A DNA stretch of 64,000 nucleotides from NCBI RefSeq assembly GCF_026898115.1, contig NZ_CP114036.1, forward strand, positions 5,574,001-5,638,000, given 5' to 3'. Positions 27,410 through 36,453 of the stretch are shown here, piece after piece; position 1 is the first letter of the stretch; each line of letters starts with the position of its first letter. Position numbers and translations under genes: made by a program. This DNA comes from Streptomyces sp. S465. Lineage in GTDB: Bacteria; Actinomycetota; Actinomycetes; Streptomycetales; Streptomycetaceae. Under the pieces are notes generated by a model, which worked only from the letters and a program-made list of their open reading frames with translations, did not search any database and was not told the DNA's origin.

Positions 27410-28321
27410 GTGGGCAACTTCTTGGACGGCAAGGTGGTCGCCGTCACCGGGGCCGGACGCGGTATCGGACGGGCGGTGGCCCTCGCCTGCGCGGCCGAAG
27501 GGGCTCAGGTCGTCGTCAACGACTACGGGGTTTCGATCGAGGGCGGTGAACCGAGCAGCGAGGTCGCCGAGGCCGTGGTCAAGGAGATCGCGGCGGCGGG
27601 CGGTGCGGCGGTCGCGGTCGCCGACGACGTCTCGACCATGGCCGGTGGCCAGCGGGTCGTGGACACCGCGCTCGAACAGTACGGACGGCTGGACGGGGCC
27701 GTCTGCGTCGCCGGGATCCTGCGCGAGCGGATGCTCTTCAACATGTCCGAGGAGGAGTGGGACCCGGTCGTCGCCACCCATCTCAAGGGCACCTTCACGG
27801 TCTTCCGGGCGGCGTCGGCGGTGATGCGCCGCCAGCGCTCCGGAACCCTGATCGGCTTCACCAGCGGCAACCACCAGGGCAGCGTCGCCCAGGCCAACTA
27901 CGCCTCCGCCAAGGGCGGGATCATCTCCCTGGTGCGGAGCGCCGCGCTGGGGCTGCACAAGTACGGCGTCACGGCGAACTGTGTCGCACCGGTCGCCCGC
28001 ACCCGGATGTCCGCCAACGTGCCGATGGAGCTCAGGGAGATCGGCGAGCCGGAGGACGTGGCGGCCCTGGTCGTCTATCTGCTGAGCGAACGCGCCCGTG
28101 CGGAGCGGATCACCGGCCAGGTCTACACGATCGCGGGCCCCAAGATCGCGGTCTGGGCCCAGCCCCGTGAGCTGCGCGCCGGATACGCCGAGGGCGCCTG
28201 GACCCCGGAGAGGATCGCCGACTTCCTCCCGGGCACGGTCGGCACCGACCCCATGCCGATGCTGGCCCAGCTGGACGCCATGGCCCAGGCAGCCGCCACC
28301 GGCCAACGCCCCAACGCCTGA
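27410..28321 (+). CDS. Short-chain dehydrogenase/reductase
   Basis: The 303-residue protein has the Rossmann motif TGAGRGIG, the acidic dinucleotide-binding end VVVNDYG, and the catalytic Ser (GFTSGN) and YASAK. The extended C-terminus (about 50 residues after the usual SDR end) resembles hydroxyacyl-CoA dehydrogenases of the MFE-2 type, so it may oxidise a 3-hydroxyacyl-CoA formed in the pathway; this is inference. GTG 27410 follows GGGAGGGG. It opens a four-gene unit: SDR, acyl-CoA dehydrogenase, aldehyde dehydrogenase, alcohol dehydrogenase. Confidence 0.92.
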   Translation: MGNFLDGKVVAVTGAGRGIGRAVALACAAEGAQVVVNDYGVSIEGGEPSSEVAEAVVKEIAAAGGAAVAVADDVSTMAGGQRVVDTALEQYGRLDGAVCVAGILRERMLFNMSEEEWDPVVATHLKGTFTVFRAASAVMRRQRSGTLIGFTSGNHQGSVAQANYASAKGGIISLVRSAALGLHKYGVTANCVAPVARTRMSANVPMELREIGEPEDVAALVVYLLSERARAERITGQVYTIAGPKIAVWAQPRELRAGYAEGAWTPERIADFLPGTVGTDPMPMLAQLDAMAQAAATGQRPNA

Positions 28322-28379
28322 CGTCCGTAACGGCGGGTCGGCCGGGGAAGACCGGCCGGGACCGACGAGGGGAGAGGTT

Positions 28380-29738
28380 GTGGACTTCGCTTTCGGGCCG
28401 GAGGACGAGCGGTTCCGCGCCGAGGCACGCGGCTGGCTGGCCGAGCACTTCACCGGACCGTTCGCCGCTCTCGCGCAACAATCCGGCGGCCATCCCGGCG
28501 AGGGGCACGGCGACATGGCAGCCCGCCGCGCCTGGGAGCGCGAGCTGGGCACCGGCGGCTGGATCGGCATCGGCTGGGACCGCACGGACGGGGCGTACGG
28601 CAACCGCGCCGCGACCCTGACCCAACAGGTCGTCTGGGCCGAGGAGTACGCCCGCGCCGGGGCGCCCGGCCGACTGGGGCATATCGGCGAGAACCTCCTC
28701 GCGCCCACCCTGCTCGCCCACGGCGACTCCGCACAGCGCGCCCGCTTCCTGCCAACCATCGCCCGCGGCGAGGAGCTGTGGTGCCAGGGCTACAGCGAGC
28801 CCGACGCCGGCTCGGACCTCGCCGGGCTGCGGACCCGTGCCGTCCACGACCCGGGCGAGGGCACCTATCGCATCACCGGACAGAAGATCTGGACCTCCCT
28901 CGCCCATGAGGCCGACTGGTGTTTTGTCCTGGCGCGCACCGAGGAGGGCTCACAGCGCCATCATGGGCTCTCCTTTCTGCTGGTGCCGATGGACCAGCCG
29001 GGACGGATCGAGGTGCGGCCGATCCGGCAGCTGACCGGGACCGCGGAGTTCAACGAGGTGTTCTTCGACGGGGCCGTGGCCCGCGCCGAACACCTCGTCG
29101 GCGGCGCGGGCCACGGCTGGCGCGTGGCCATGAGCCTGCTCGCGGTGGAGCGCGGGGTCTCCACCTTGGTCCAGCAGATCGGCTTCGCCCAGGAGTTGAG
29201 CCGGGTGGTGCGGCTGGCCCTGGAGACCGGCGCCGCAGCGGAGCCCGTCCTGCGGGACCGGCTCATACGGCAGTGGGCCGAGCTCAAGGTCATGCGCTGG
29301 AACGCCCTGCGCACCCTGGGCACCGCGCAGAACCCCGCCCGGGAGCCCGCCCGGGAGCCCGCCCGGAACGCCCGGAACCCCGCCCAGGACGCCGCCCCGC
29401 GGAAGGCCGTCCCCCACGACCTCCCCCCGCGGAGCGCCGACGCCCAGGCCCCCGGCTTCCGCGATGCCGGCCCGCAGGACCCCGGCGCGCCCAGCGTCGC
29501 CAAGCTGCTGTGGGGCGGCTGGCACCAGCGGCTCGGCGAGCTGGCCATGCAGGTGAGGGGCGCCGCGGCCGCACTCGGTCCGGCGCGCTGGACCGCCGGC
29601 CGGCCGTACGAACTCGACGCCTTCCAGCGTCTCTTCCTCTTCTCACGCGCCGACACCATCTACGGCGGCTCGGACGAGATCCAGCGCACCATCATCGCCG
29701 AGCGCGTACTTCACCTCCCCAAGGATTCACGCCGATGA
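28380..29738 (+). CDS. Acyl-CoA dehydrogenase with repeat insert
   Basis: The 452-residue protein has the full acyl-CoA dehydrogenase pattern (WCQGYSEPDAGSDLAGL, QKIWTSLAHEADWC, and the C-terminal SDEIQRTIIAER). It exceeds the usual 380-400 residues because about 45 low-complexity residues rich in Pro, Ala and Arg (around residues 318-375) interrupt a helical region. GTG 28380 follows GGGGAGAGG. Its stop overlaps the next start in ATGA, so translation is coupled to the aldehyde dehydrogenase. By motif it is the alpha-type subunit; a possible beta-type partner is the dehydrogenase at 42918. Confidence 0.92.
   Translation: MDFAFGPEDERFRAEARGWLAEHFTGPFAALAQQSGGHPGEGHGDMAARRAWERELGTGGWIGIGWDRTDGAYGNRAATLTQQVVWAEEYARAGAPGRLGHIGENLLAPTLLAHGDSAQRARFLPTIARGEELWCQGYSEPDAGSDLAGLRTRAVHDPGEGTYRITGQKIWTSLAHEADWCFVLARTEEGSQRHHGLSFLLVPMDQPGRIEVRPIRQLTGTAEFNEVFFDGAVARAEHLVGGAGHGWRVAMSLLAVERGVSTLVQQIGFAQELSRVVRLALETGAAAEPVLRDRLIRQWAELKVMRWNALRTLGTAQNPAREPAREPARNARNPAQDAAPRKAVPHDLPPRSADAQAPGFRDAGPQDPGAPSVAKLLWGGWHQRLGELAMQVRGAAAALGPARWTAGRPYELDAFQRLFLFSRADTIYGGSDEIQRTIIAERVLHLPKDSRR
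29334..29369 (+). repeat. In-frame 12-bp tandem repeat in acyl-CoA dehydrogenase
   Basis: Three units of the type CCCGCCCGGGAG encode repeated PAREPARE-like residues inside the non-conserved insert. Confidence 0.82.
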
Positions 29739-31201
29739 CGAAGACCTACGCGCACTGGATCGGCGGCTCGTGGCGGGCTCCCGGGAACGGGCACTACCCC
29801 GTCGTCAATCCCGCCACCGAGCAAACCGTCGGCCATGCCCCCGAGGCCGACCGGGCCGACGTGGACGCCGCTGTCCGGGCCGCCCGCGCCGCGTACGACG
29901 GCTGGTCGCGCACCGCCCCCCGGGAGCGCGCCGCCGTACTCGAGCGGGCTGCCGACCTGCTCGCCGAGCACGCCCCGGACCTGGTGCCCCTCGTCCAGGC
30001 GGAGACCGGTGCGACCCTGCGTGTCGCCTCGTCCCTCCAGGTGCCCCCGGCGATCGACCGCTTCCGCCGCTACGCGCGCGGCGCCGTCGAGCCGGACACC
30101 GTGCCGCTCGCCCCGCTGCCCGTGGCCGCCACCCCGCTGGCGCCCGGCGGGCTGGTCGGGGCTGCCGCGGTCCGCCGCCCCTTGGGTGTCGTCTGCTGCA
30201 TCACCTCCTACAACTTCCCTCTCACGAATCTCGCGGGCAAGGTCGCCCCGGCCCTGGCCATGGGCAATACGGTCGTGGCCAAACCCGCGCCGCAGGACCC
30301 GCTGTGCTGTCTCGAGCTCGGCCCCCTGCTCAAGGAGGCCGGGCTCCCGGACGGTGCCTTCAATGTCGTCACCGGCTCGCGCGCGGCCGTCGGCGAGGCG
30401 CTGGTCGCGCACCCCGGTGTCGACATGGTCAGCTTCACCGGATCCACCGCTGTGGGTAAGAAGATCGCCGAATCCGCGGGGAGGTCGATGAAGCGCACCC
30501 TGATGGAGCTGGGGGGCAAGGGCGCGGCCATCGTCCTGGGGGACGCCGACGAGCGAGTGATCGCGTCGGCGGTCGGGGCGGTCGGTTCGACCTTCTCCTT
30601 TCACAGCGGTCAGATCTGCACGGCTCCGACCCGGGCGCTCGTCCATCGATCGCTGTACGAGAAGGTCATCGCCGCACTCACACACTACGCAGAGTCACTG
30701 AAGATCGGGGACCCTGTGGATAACTCCACGATCGTCGGTCCGCTGATCTCCGCCGCGCAGCGCGATCGCGTCGAGGCGTATGTCTTGGACGCCCGTGACC
30801 AGGGCGCCCGGATCGTCGTGGGCGGTGAACGCCCCGCGCGCAAACCCGGCTTCTACGTCGCCCCCACCCTCATCGCCGACGCCGACCCTGCCATGACCGT
30901 CGCGCGGGAGGAACTGTTCGGCCCGGTCGTCGTGGCCCTGCCCTTCGACGACGAGGACGAGGCGGTGCGGATCGCCAACTCCACCTCCTACGGCCTCTAC
31001 GACTACGTCTTCAGCGCCGACGCGGGCCGGGCCTGGGCCCTCGCCGCCCGGCTGCGCAGCGGAAACATCGGCATCAACACCGCCCAGCGCCACCCCGAGA
31101 CGCCGTTCGGCGGTTTCAAGGAAAGCGGAGTCGGCCGCGACGGCGGCTCGTTCGGCCTGCACGCGTACAGCGAACTGCAGTCGCTGGTCTGGGTCTCCTG
31201 A
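29735..31201 (+). CDS. Aldehyde dehydrogenase (NAD(P)+)
   Basis: The 488-residue enzyme has the ALDH cofactor and active-site motifs: VDMVSFTGSTAVGKK, MELGGKG with general base Glu258, and SGQICTAPTR with nucleophile Cys295. It also has the C-terminal PFGGFKESGVGRDGG. It oxidises an aldehyde to the acid; the upstream alcohol could come from the next gene. The ATG overlaps the dehydrogenase stop in ATGA. The neighbours suggest oxidation of an alcohol or aldehyde side group of the pathway substrate, but that is inference. Confidence 0.94.
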   Translation: MTKTYAHWIGGSWRAPGNGHYPVVNPATEQTVGHAPEADRADVDAAVRAARAAYDGWSRTAPRERAAVLERAADLLAEHAPDLVPLVQAETGATLRVASSLQVPPAIDRFRRYARGAVEPDTVPLAPLPVAATPLAPGGLVGAAAVRRPLGVVCCITSYNFPLTNLAGKVAPALAMGNTVVAKPAPQDPLCCLELGPLLKEAGLPDGAFNVVTGSRAAVGEALVAHPGVDMVSFTGSTAVGKKIAESAGRSMKRTLMELGGKGAAIVLGDADERVIASAVGAVGSTFSFHSGQICTAPTRALVHRSLYEKVIAALTHYAESLKIGDPVDNSTIVGPLISAAQRDRVEAYVLDARDQGARIVVGGERPARKPGFYVAPTLIADADPAMTVAREELFGPVVVALPFDDEDEAVRIANSTSYGLYDYVFSADAGRAWALAARLRSGNIGINTAQRHPETPFGGFKESGVGRDGGSFGLHAYSELQSLVWVS

Positions 31202-31227
31202 GGAACGGAACCGGGAGGGTGATGGGG

Positions 31228-32277
31228 ATGAGAGGCGTCATTTTCGACGGCACGGCGCCGCGCGTGGTCGAGGACCTGGAGGTGCAGGACCCCGGCCCCG
31301 GCGAGGTGCTGGTGCGCATCGCCGCCGCGGGGCTGTGCCACAGCGATCTGTCGGTCGTCGACGGCACCATCCCCTTCCCCCTCCCCGTCGTGCTCGGCCA
31401 CGAGGGCGCGGGTGTGGTGGAGGCGGCCGGGCCGGGCGTCACCCATGTCGCACCTGGCGATCATGTGGCGCTCTCCACCCTCGCCAACTGCGGGACCTGC
31501 GCCGACTGCGCGCGAGGCCGCCCCACGATGTGTCGCTCGGCGTTTCGCCGGCCGACCCGGCCCTTCCGGCGCGGCGACCAGCGGCTGTACAGCTTCGCCG
31601 CGAACTCCGCCTTCGCCGAGCGCACCCTCGTCACCGCCGTCCAGGTGGTGCGGATTCCCGAGGAGATTCCGCTCGTCTCCGCAGCCCTCATCGGCTGCGC
31701 CGTCCTCACCGGTGTCGGCGCCGTGCTCAACCGCGCCAAGGTGGACCGCGGTGAGTCGGTCGTCGTCATCGGCAGCGGCGGCATCGGGCTCAATGTGCTG
31801 CAAGGGGCCCGGATCGCCGGGGCGTCCCCGATCGTGGCCGTCGACTCCAACCCCGCCAAGGAGCCGATGGCCCGGCGCTTCGGCGCGACCCACTTCGTTG
31901 CGTCCGCCGACGATGTACGGGAGATCCTGCCGACCGGCGCGGACCACGTCTTCGAATGCGTCGGTTCCACCCGGCTCATCCGCCAGGCCGTCGATCTGCT
32001 CGACCGGCACGGCCAGGCGGTGCTGCTCGGCGTGCCGCCCGCCGACGCCGAGGCGGCCTTCCGCGTCTCCTCCATGTATCTGGACAAGTCCATCCTGGGC
32101 TGCCGCTACGGCTCCGCACGGCCGCAAGCCGATATCGCCCTGTACGCCGGCCTCTACCGGCAGGGGCGGCTGCTGCTGGACGAACTGGTCAGCAGGACGT
32201 ATCCGCTGGAGGACTTCGCCGAGGCCGCTGACGACGCCCACCACGGCCGGGTGGCGCGCGCCGTGCTCACCTTCTGA
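31228..32277 (+). CDS. Zinc-dependent alcohol dehydrogenase (MDR family)
   Basis: The 349-residue enzyme belongs to the medium-chain class III-like alcohol dehydrogenases. It has the catalytic zinc ligands (GLCHSDLS, GHEGAG), the structural zinc loop with four Cys (NCGTCADCARGRPTMC) and the Rossmann motif VIGSGGIGLNVLQ. Sequence style recalls mycofactocin- or NDMA-linked actinobacterial alcohol dehydrogenases, but cofactor use is not proven. ATG 31228 sits about 8 nt after GGGAGGG; ATG 31222 and GTG 31219 are alternatives. It ends the operon, 22 bp before the convergent GlxA-type gene. Confidence 0.92.
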   Translation: MRGVIFDGTAPRVVEDLEVQDPGPGEVLVRIAAAGLCHSDLSVVDGTIPFPLPVVLGHEGAGVVEAAGPGVTHVAPGDHVALSTLANCGTCADCARGRPTMCRSAFRRPTRPFRRGDQRLYSFAANSAFAERTLVTAVQVVRIPEEIPLVSAALIGCAVLTGVGAVLNRAKVDRGESVVVIGSGGIGLNVLQGARIAGASPIVAVDSNPAKEPMARRFGATHFVASADDVREILPTGADHVFECVGSTRLIRQAVDLLDRHGQAVLLGVPPADAEAAFRVSSMYLDKSILGCRYGSARPQADIALYAGLYRQGRLLLDELVSRTYPLEDFAEAADDAHHGRVARAVLTF

Positions 32278-32298
32278 CCGGCCCCGGCCCGCCCGCGG

Positions 32299-33342
32299 TC
32301 ACCGTGCGGTCGTGCGGTCATGGCCCGGGGCGCTCGCGCGGAAGGTGCGGCGGTAGGCGGTGGGGGAGACGCCCACGGCCGCCTGGAAGTGCTGGCGCAG
32401 GGACGCGGGTGAGCCGAAACCCGCCTCGCGGACCACCTGATCCACCGACAGGTCGGTGTCCTCCAGGAGGTGCCGGGCCCGCTCCACCCGCTGCTGGGTC
32501 AGCCACTGCCCCGGGCTGATCCCGACCTCCTCGCGGAAGCGGCGGGTGAACGTCCGTACGCTCATCGACTCCTGGGCGGCCAGTTCGCTCAGCGAGATGG
32601 GCCGGTCCAGCCGGCCGAGCGCCCAGGCGCGGGCCGTCGTGGTGGTGGCCTGCTGGGGCTCGGGCAGCGGGCGCTGGATGTACTGGGCCTGACCGCCGTC
32701 GCGATGCGGCGGCACCACACTGTGCCGGGCGACATCGTTGGCGATCGCCGTGCCATGGTCGCGCCGCACCAGGTGCAGACACAGGTCGATCCCTGAGGCG
32801 ACACCGGCCGAGGTGAGCACATCGCCGTCGTCCACGAACAGCACATCCGGATCGACCCTGACCGTCGGGAAGAGCCGCTGGAAGTGGTCGACGCTGGCCC
32901 AATGGGTGGTGGCCGGGCGGCCGTCGAGAAGACCGGCGGCGGCGAGCACATACGAACCGGTGCAGATGGACACCCAGCGCACGCCCGGCCGGGCGTGGGC
33001 GAGCGCGGCGGCGAGCGGCTCGGTCAGCCGGCCCTCCTCGGTGACCGGGCCGAGCGCGTACGAGGCCGGCACCACGATGGTGTCCGCCTCGGCGAGGGCC
33101 TCCGGGCCGCGTTCCACGGTGATCGGGAAGTCGGCGTCCGTGGGCACCAGACCGGGCTCGACGGTGCAGGTGACCACCTCGTACAGGGCTTGGCGGCCGG
33201 CGGAGCGGGCCTTGCCGAAGATCCGGTACGGAATGCCCAGCTCGAAGGGGATCACGCCGGGGAGGGCGAGGACGGCGATCCGATGGCGCCGGCCGGTCTT
33301 CCCGGGCGGGGAGTCGGTCTTCTCGGGCGGGGATGGGAGCAC
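32299..33342 (-). CDS. GlxA-family AraC-type regulator
   Basis: The 347-residue protein has a DJ-1/PfpI-like N-terminal domain (about residues 25-200, with SICTGSYVLAAAGLLDGRPA). Its C-terminal AraC-type pair of helix-turn-helix motifs (about 230-330) contains MSVRTFTRRFREEVGISPGQ and DLSVDQVVREAGFGSPASLR. The N-domain is usually a ligand sensor without enzyme activity. GTG 33342 was chosen since GGAGG lies 6 nt upstream; an ATG at 33411 would extend it by 23 residues. It is divergent to the MFS transporter with about 110 bp between, and may control it. Confidence 0.9.
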   Translation of the reverse strand: MLPSPPEKTDSPPGKTGRRHRIAVLALPGVIPFELGIPYRIFGKARSAGRQALYEVVTCTVEPGLVPTDADFPITVERGPEALAEADTIVVPASYALGPVTEEGRLTEPLAAALAHARPGVRWVSICTGSYVLAAAGLLDGRPATTHWASVDHFQRLFPTVRVDPDVLFVDDGDVLTSAGVASGIDLCLHLVRRDHGTAIANDVARHSVVPPHRDGGQAQYIQRPLPEPQQATTTTARAWALGRLDRPISLSELAAQESMSVRTFTRRFREEVGISPGQWLTQQRVERARHLLEDTDLSVDQVVREAGFGSPASLRQHFQAAVGVSPTAYRRTFRASAPGHDRTTAR

Positions 33343-33453
33343 TTCCGACCTCCGGTCGCTCGGGCAGGGCCCGAAAGGGGCATGGCCCGATCCTAGCGAA
33401 CACTGTCCCATGGGCCACTCGTCCGTACCGACCCGCTGCCCGATGCTGGTCCG

Positions 33454-34785
33454 GTGACACAGACGACCGAGCTCTTTGGAGCCCCCGAACAGGACGAACA
33501 GCCCGACCGGCCCCCGAGACGGGCCCTGCCGCGCCTTCCGCACCGCGCCTGGTCGGTCGCCGCCATCACCTTTGTGGCGATCATCGGCGCGGCCGGATTC
33601 GCCTCCCTGCCCGGTCTGCTCATCGACCCGCTCCACGAGGAGTTCGGCTGGGGGCGCGGCACGATCGGGTTCGCGGTCTCCGTCAACCTCGCCCTCTACG
33701 GGCTCACCGCGCCCTTCGCCGCCGCCCTGATGGACCGCTTCGGCATCCGCAAGGTCGTCGCGGCCGCGCTCCTCGTCATCGCGACCGGTGGCGGCCTTAC
33801 GGTCTTCATGACCGAGCCCTGGCAGCTCATCCTGTGCTGGGGCGTGCTCGTCGGCCTCGGCAGCGGCTCCATGGCGCTGGCCTTCGCCGCCACCGTCACC
33901 AACCGGTGGTTCGTCGCCCGGCGCGGACTGGTCACCGGCATCCTCACCGCGGGCGGGGCCTCCGGGCAGTTGATCTTCCTGCCGCTGCTCTCCTGGATCG
34001 TCGAGGGGCACGACTGGCGGCCCGCCGCGCTGACCGTCGCGATCGCCGCGCTGGCGATCGTCCCCTTCGTCTGGCTGCTGCTGCGCGACCACCCCTCGGA
34101 CGTGGGCCTCGCCCCGTACGGTGCCGATGGGCCGCCTGCCCCGAGGCCCGCACCCCGGCGCGGCGCGGCCCGGAGGGCCGTGGGGGCCCTCGTCTCCGCC
34201 TCGCGCACCGGCTCCTTCTGGCTGCTCGCGGGCACCTTCGCGATCTGCGGTGCCTCGACGAACGGCCTCGTCAAGACCCATTTCGTGCCCGCCGCGCATG
34301 ACCACGGCATGCCGGTGACGGCCGCCGCGAGCCTGCTCGCCGTCATCGGTGTCTTCGACATCGTGGGGACGGTGGCCTCCGGCTGGTTCACCGACCGCTT
34401 CGACGCGCGGCGGCTGCTGGCCGTGTACTACGCGCTGCGGGGGCTCTCCCTGATGTTCCTGCCGATCCTGCTGGCCGACGCGGTGCATCCGCCGATGGTC
34501 TTCTTCATCGTCTTCTACGGCCTCGACTGGGTCGCCACCGTGCCGCCGACGATGGCGCTGTGCCGGGAGCAGTACGGGGAGGACAGCGCGATCGTCTTCG
34601 GCTGGGTGCTGGCCTCCCACCAGGTGGGAGCCGGGGCCGTGGCCTTCGTGGGCGGTATGGCGCGGGACACCTTCGGCTCGTACGACCTGGTCTGGTACGG
34701 CGCGGGGGCGCTGTGCGCGATCGCCGCGCTGATGGCGCTGGTGATCCGGCGGGGCGAGGGCGCGAAGGCCGCGGCGGCGGTCTGA
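33454..34785 (+). CDS. MFS transporter (MCT/oxalate-formate antiporter-like)
   Basis: The 443-residue protein has twelve predicted hydrophobic segments, an MFS A-type motif after TM2 (ALMDRFGIRK), the long central loop with Pro and Arg (about residues 220-250), and TM starts such as WSVAAITFVAIIGAAGFASL. It most resembles monocarboxylate or antiporter-type MFS members, fitting uptake of an organic acid for the pathway; the substrate is inferred from context only. GTG 33454 begins the gene. Its 3' end adjoins a tandem-repeat array and the convergent flavin reductase gene. Confidence 0.9.
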   Translation: MTQTTELFGAPEQDEQPDRPPRRALPRLPHRAWSVAAITFVAIIGAAGFASLPGLLIDPLHEEFGWGRGTIGFAVSVNLALYGLTAPFAAALMDRFGIRKVVAAALLVIATGGGLTVFMTEPWQLILCWGVLVGLGSGSMALAFAATVTNRWFVARRGLVTGILTAGGASGQLIFLPLLSWIVEGHDWRPAALTVAIAALAIVPFVWLLLRDHPSDVGLAPYGADGPPAPRPAPRRGAARRAVGALVSASRTGSFWLLAGTFAICGASTNGLVKTHFVPAAHDHGMPVTAAASLLAVIGVFDIVGTVASGWFTDRFDARRLLAVYYALRGLSLMFLPILLADAVHPPMVFFIVFYGLDWVATVPPTMALCREQYGEDSAIVFGWVLASHQVGAGAVAFVGGMARDTFGSYDLVWYGAGALCAIAALMALVIRRGEGAKAAAAV

Positions 34786-34801
34786 GGACGTGCGGGCAGG
34801 G

Positions 34802-34896
34802 GACGAGATCGGCGTGCGGGTCGAGGGCGAGATCGGTGTGCGGGCCGAGGGTCAGGGCGGCGTGCGGGCCGGGGGCGAGGCCGGTGTAGGGCCGGG
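34802..34896. repeat. 24-bp tandem repeat at MFS/flavin-reductase junction
   Basis: Four units (34802-34825, 34826-34849, 34850-34873, 34874-34896) share a core of GATCGGYGTGCGGGYCGAG type. They fill the gap between the convergent 3' ends. Confidence 0.88.
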
Positions 34897-34927
34897 TACG
34901 AGGCGCGAGGGCCGCGGAACGCGATGG

Positions 34928-35563
34928 CTACGGAAACGGCGTGAACTCCCCGAAGGAGCCGCGGTGGAAGAGCAGCGGCCCCGACCGCGCCGCCGACTCG
35001 TCCGCCGCCAGGGCCCGGACGCGGCCCACCACGACCAGATGGTCGCCGCCCGTGTGCACGGCGTGGACCGCGCAGTCGATCCACGCCGGGACGTCGGCGA
35101 GTCGCGGTGAGCCGGTGACCGGGGACGGCTCGTAGCGGACGCCCGCGAATTTGTCGGGGCGCCGGGAGCCGCTGACCGCGAAGGCACGGCACAGCTCGCC
35201 CTGGTGCGCGCCCAGGACGTTGACGCAGAAGACGCCCGCGCGGGCGATGCGCGGCCAGGTCGTGGAGGTGCGGGCGACCATGAAGGCGATCAGCGGCGGG
35301 TCCAGGGACAGCGAGGCGAAGGACTGGCAGGCGAAGCCGGCCGGGCCGGTCGCGTCGACGGTGGTGATCACAGTGACACCGCTTGCGAAGTGGCCCAGCA
35401 CGCGGCGGAATGCCGCGGGGTCGACCGGGGGCCGCTCATCGTCGCGCACACAGCGCAACTCCGGTGGGGGCAGCGGGTCGACCGGTCGTACGGAAGCGGT
35501 CGGCGAGCCGACCGCCCGGAGATAGCGGACGGCGGTGGCGGCCATACCGGCGTGTCCCATCAT
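34928..35563 (-). CDS. Flavin reductase-like, FMN-binding split-barrel protein
   Basis: The 211-residue protein has the HpaC/HsaB-type flavin reductase motif FASGVTVITT, followed by FACQSFASLSLDPPLIAF and the C-terminal GGDHLVVVGRVRAL. Such proteins supply reduced FMN or FAD to a two-component monooxygenase. No classical flavin-dependent oxygenase partner is adjacent; the F420 and FAD enzymes in this region use other chemistry, so its partner is unclear. A 45-residue N-terminal extension precedes the domain. It leads into the convergent array at 34802. It may form a minus-strand run with the hydratase and ligase upstream. Confidence 0.9.
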   Translation of the reverse strand: MMGHAGMAATAVRYLRAVGSPTASVRPVDPLPPPELRCVRDDERPPVDPAAFRRVLGHFASGVTVITTVDATGPAGFACQSFASLSLDPPLIAFMVARTSTTWPRIARAGVFCVNVLGAHQGELCRAFAVSGSRRPDKFAGVRYEPSPVTGSPRLADVPAWIDCAVHAVHTGGDHLVVVGRVRALAADESAARSGPLLFHRGSFGEFTPFP

Positions 35564-35621
35564 GGCCCGTCCCCCTTCCTGAACTTTCCTGCTGTCCGGG
35601 CTTTCTGACGGCGGGTGTCCC

Positions 35622-36437
35622 TCAGCGGCCTCGGTACACGGGGGGTCGGCGTTCGAGGAACGCGCGGACGCCCTCCTGAGCGTCGGCCGTGGTCATGTTG
35701 ATCTCCTGCGCCGCCGCCTCGGCGGCGAACGCGGCCGGGCGGTCGGCCTCCAGGGAGGCGTTCACCAGCGCCTTGGTGAGGGCGAGGGCGCGGGTGGGGC
35801 CGGCCGCGAGGCGCTCGGCCCAGGCGCGGGCGGTCTTGGCCAGTTCGTCGTCCGGGACGATCCGGTTGACCAGGCCCAGCCGCTCGGCCTCGGCGGCGGG
35901 CAGCGTGTCGCCGAAGAACATCAGCTCCTTCGCACGCTGCGGGCCGGTCAGCCGGGGGAGGAGGTACGCACCGCCCCCGTCGGGGACCAGACCACGGCGG
36001 ATGAACACCTCGATGAAGACGGCCGATTCGGCGGCCAGCACCAGATCGCAGGCGAGGGCGAGATGGGCGCCGAGCCCGGCCGCGGTGCCGTTGACGGCGG
36101 CGATCACCGGTTTCTCGCAGTCGAGGACGGCGGTGATGAGCCGCTGCGCTCCGCCGCGGATCAGCCGGGCCACATCGCCCGCGACGCGCTCCTGCCCGGC
36201 CGGGGCGCCGCGCAGATCCGCTCCCGCGCAGAAGCCCTTGCCGGTGGCGGTCAGCACGACGGCCCGGACGGTCGGGTCGGCGGAGGCGGTTTCCAGCAGC
36301 GAAACAAGGCGTTCCCGCTGGTCGGGGGTGATGGCGTTCATCGCCGCGGGGCGGTTGAGCGTGATCCACGAGACGCCGTTGTCAGTGGTGTGCCGTACAA
36401 CGGAGTCATGTTCTTCTTCGGGGGAGGGAGAGATCAT
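35622..36437 (-). CDS. Enoyl-CoA hydratase/isomerase
   Basis: The 271-residue protein is a crotonase: oxyanion-hole segments GKGFCAGADLRG and NGTAAGLGAHLALACDLV, and the RRGLVPDGGGAYLLPRL stretch that usually carries catalytic acids. Crotonases hydrate enoyl-CoA or carry out isomerase and hydrolase variants; which one applies is not decided. Its start lies 16 bp after the stop of the NDP-forming ligase gene, so the two are probably co-transcribed from the operator pair at 38778-38832. Confidence 0.92.
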   Translation of the reverse strand: MISPSPEEEHDSVVRHTTDNGVSWITLNRPAAMNAITPDQRERLVSLLETASADPTVRAVVLTATGKGFCAGADLRGAPAGQERVAGDVARLIRGGAQRLITAVLDCEKPVIAAVNGTAAGLGAHLALACDLVLAAESAVFIEVFIRRGLVPDGGGAYLLPRLTGPQRAKELMFFGDTLPAAEAERLGLVNRIVPDDELAKTARAWAERLAAGPTRALALTKALVNASLEADRPAAFAAEAAAQEINMTTADAQEGVRAFLERRPPVYRGR

Positions 36438-36453
36438 GGGAACGCTCCACGGG

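Noticed and set aside
35600..35622. CTGACGGCGGGTGTC near the end of the enoyl-CoA hydratase gene as an operator.
   Set aside because: Only one half-site, and it is 3' to the gene, not at a promoter.
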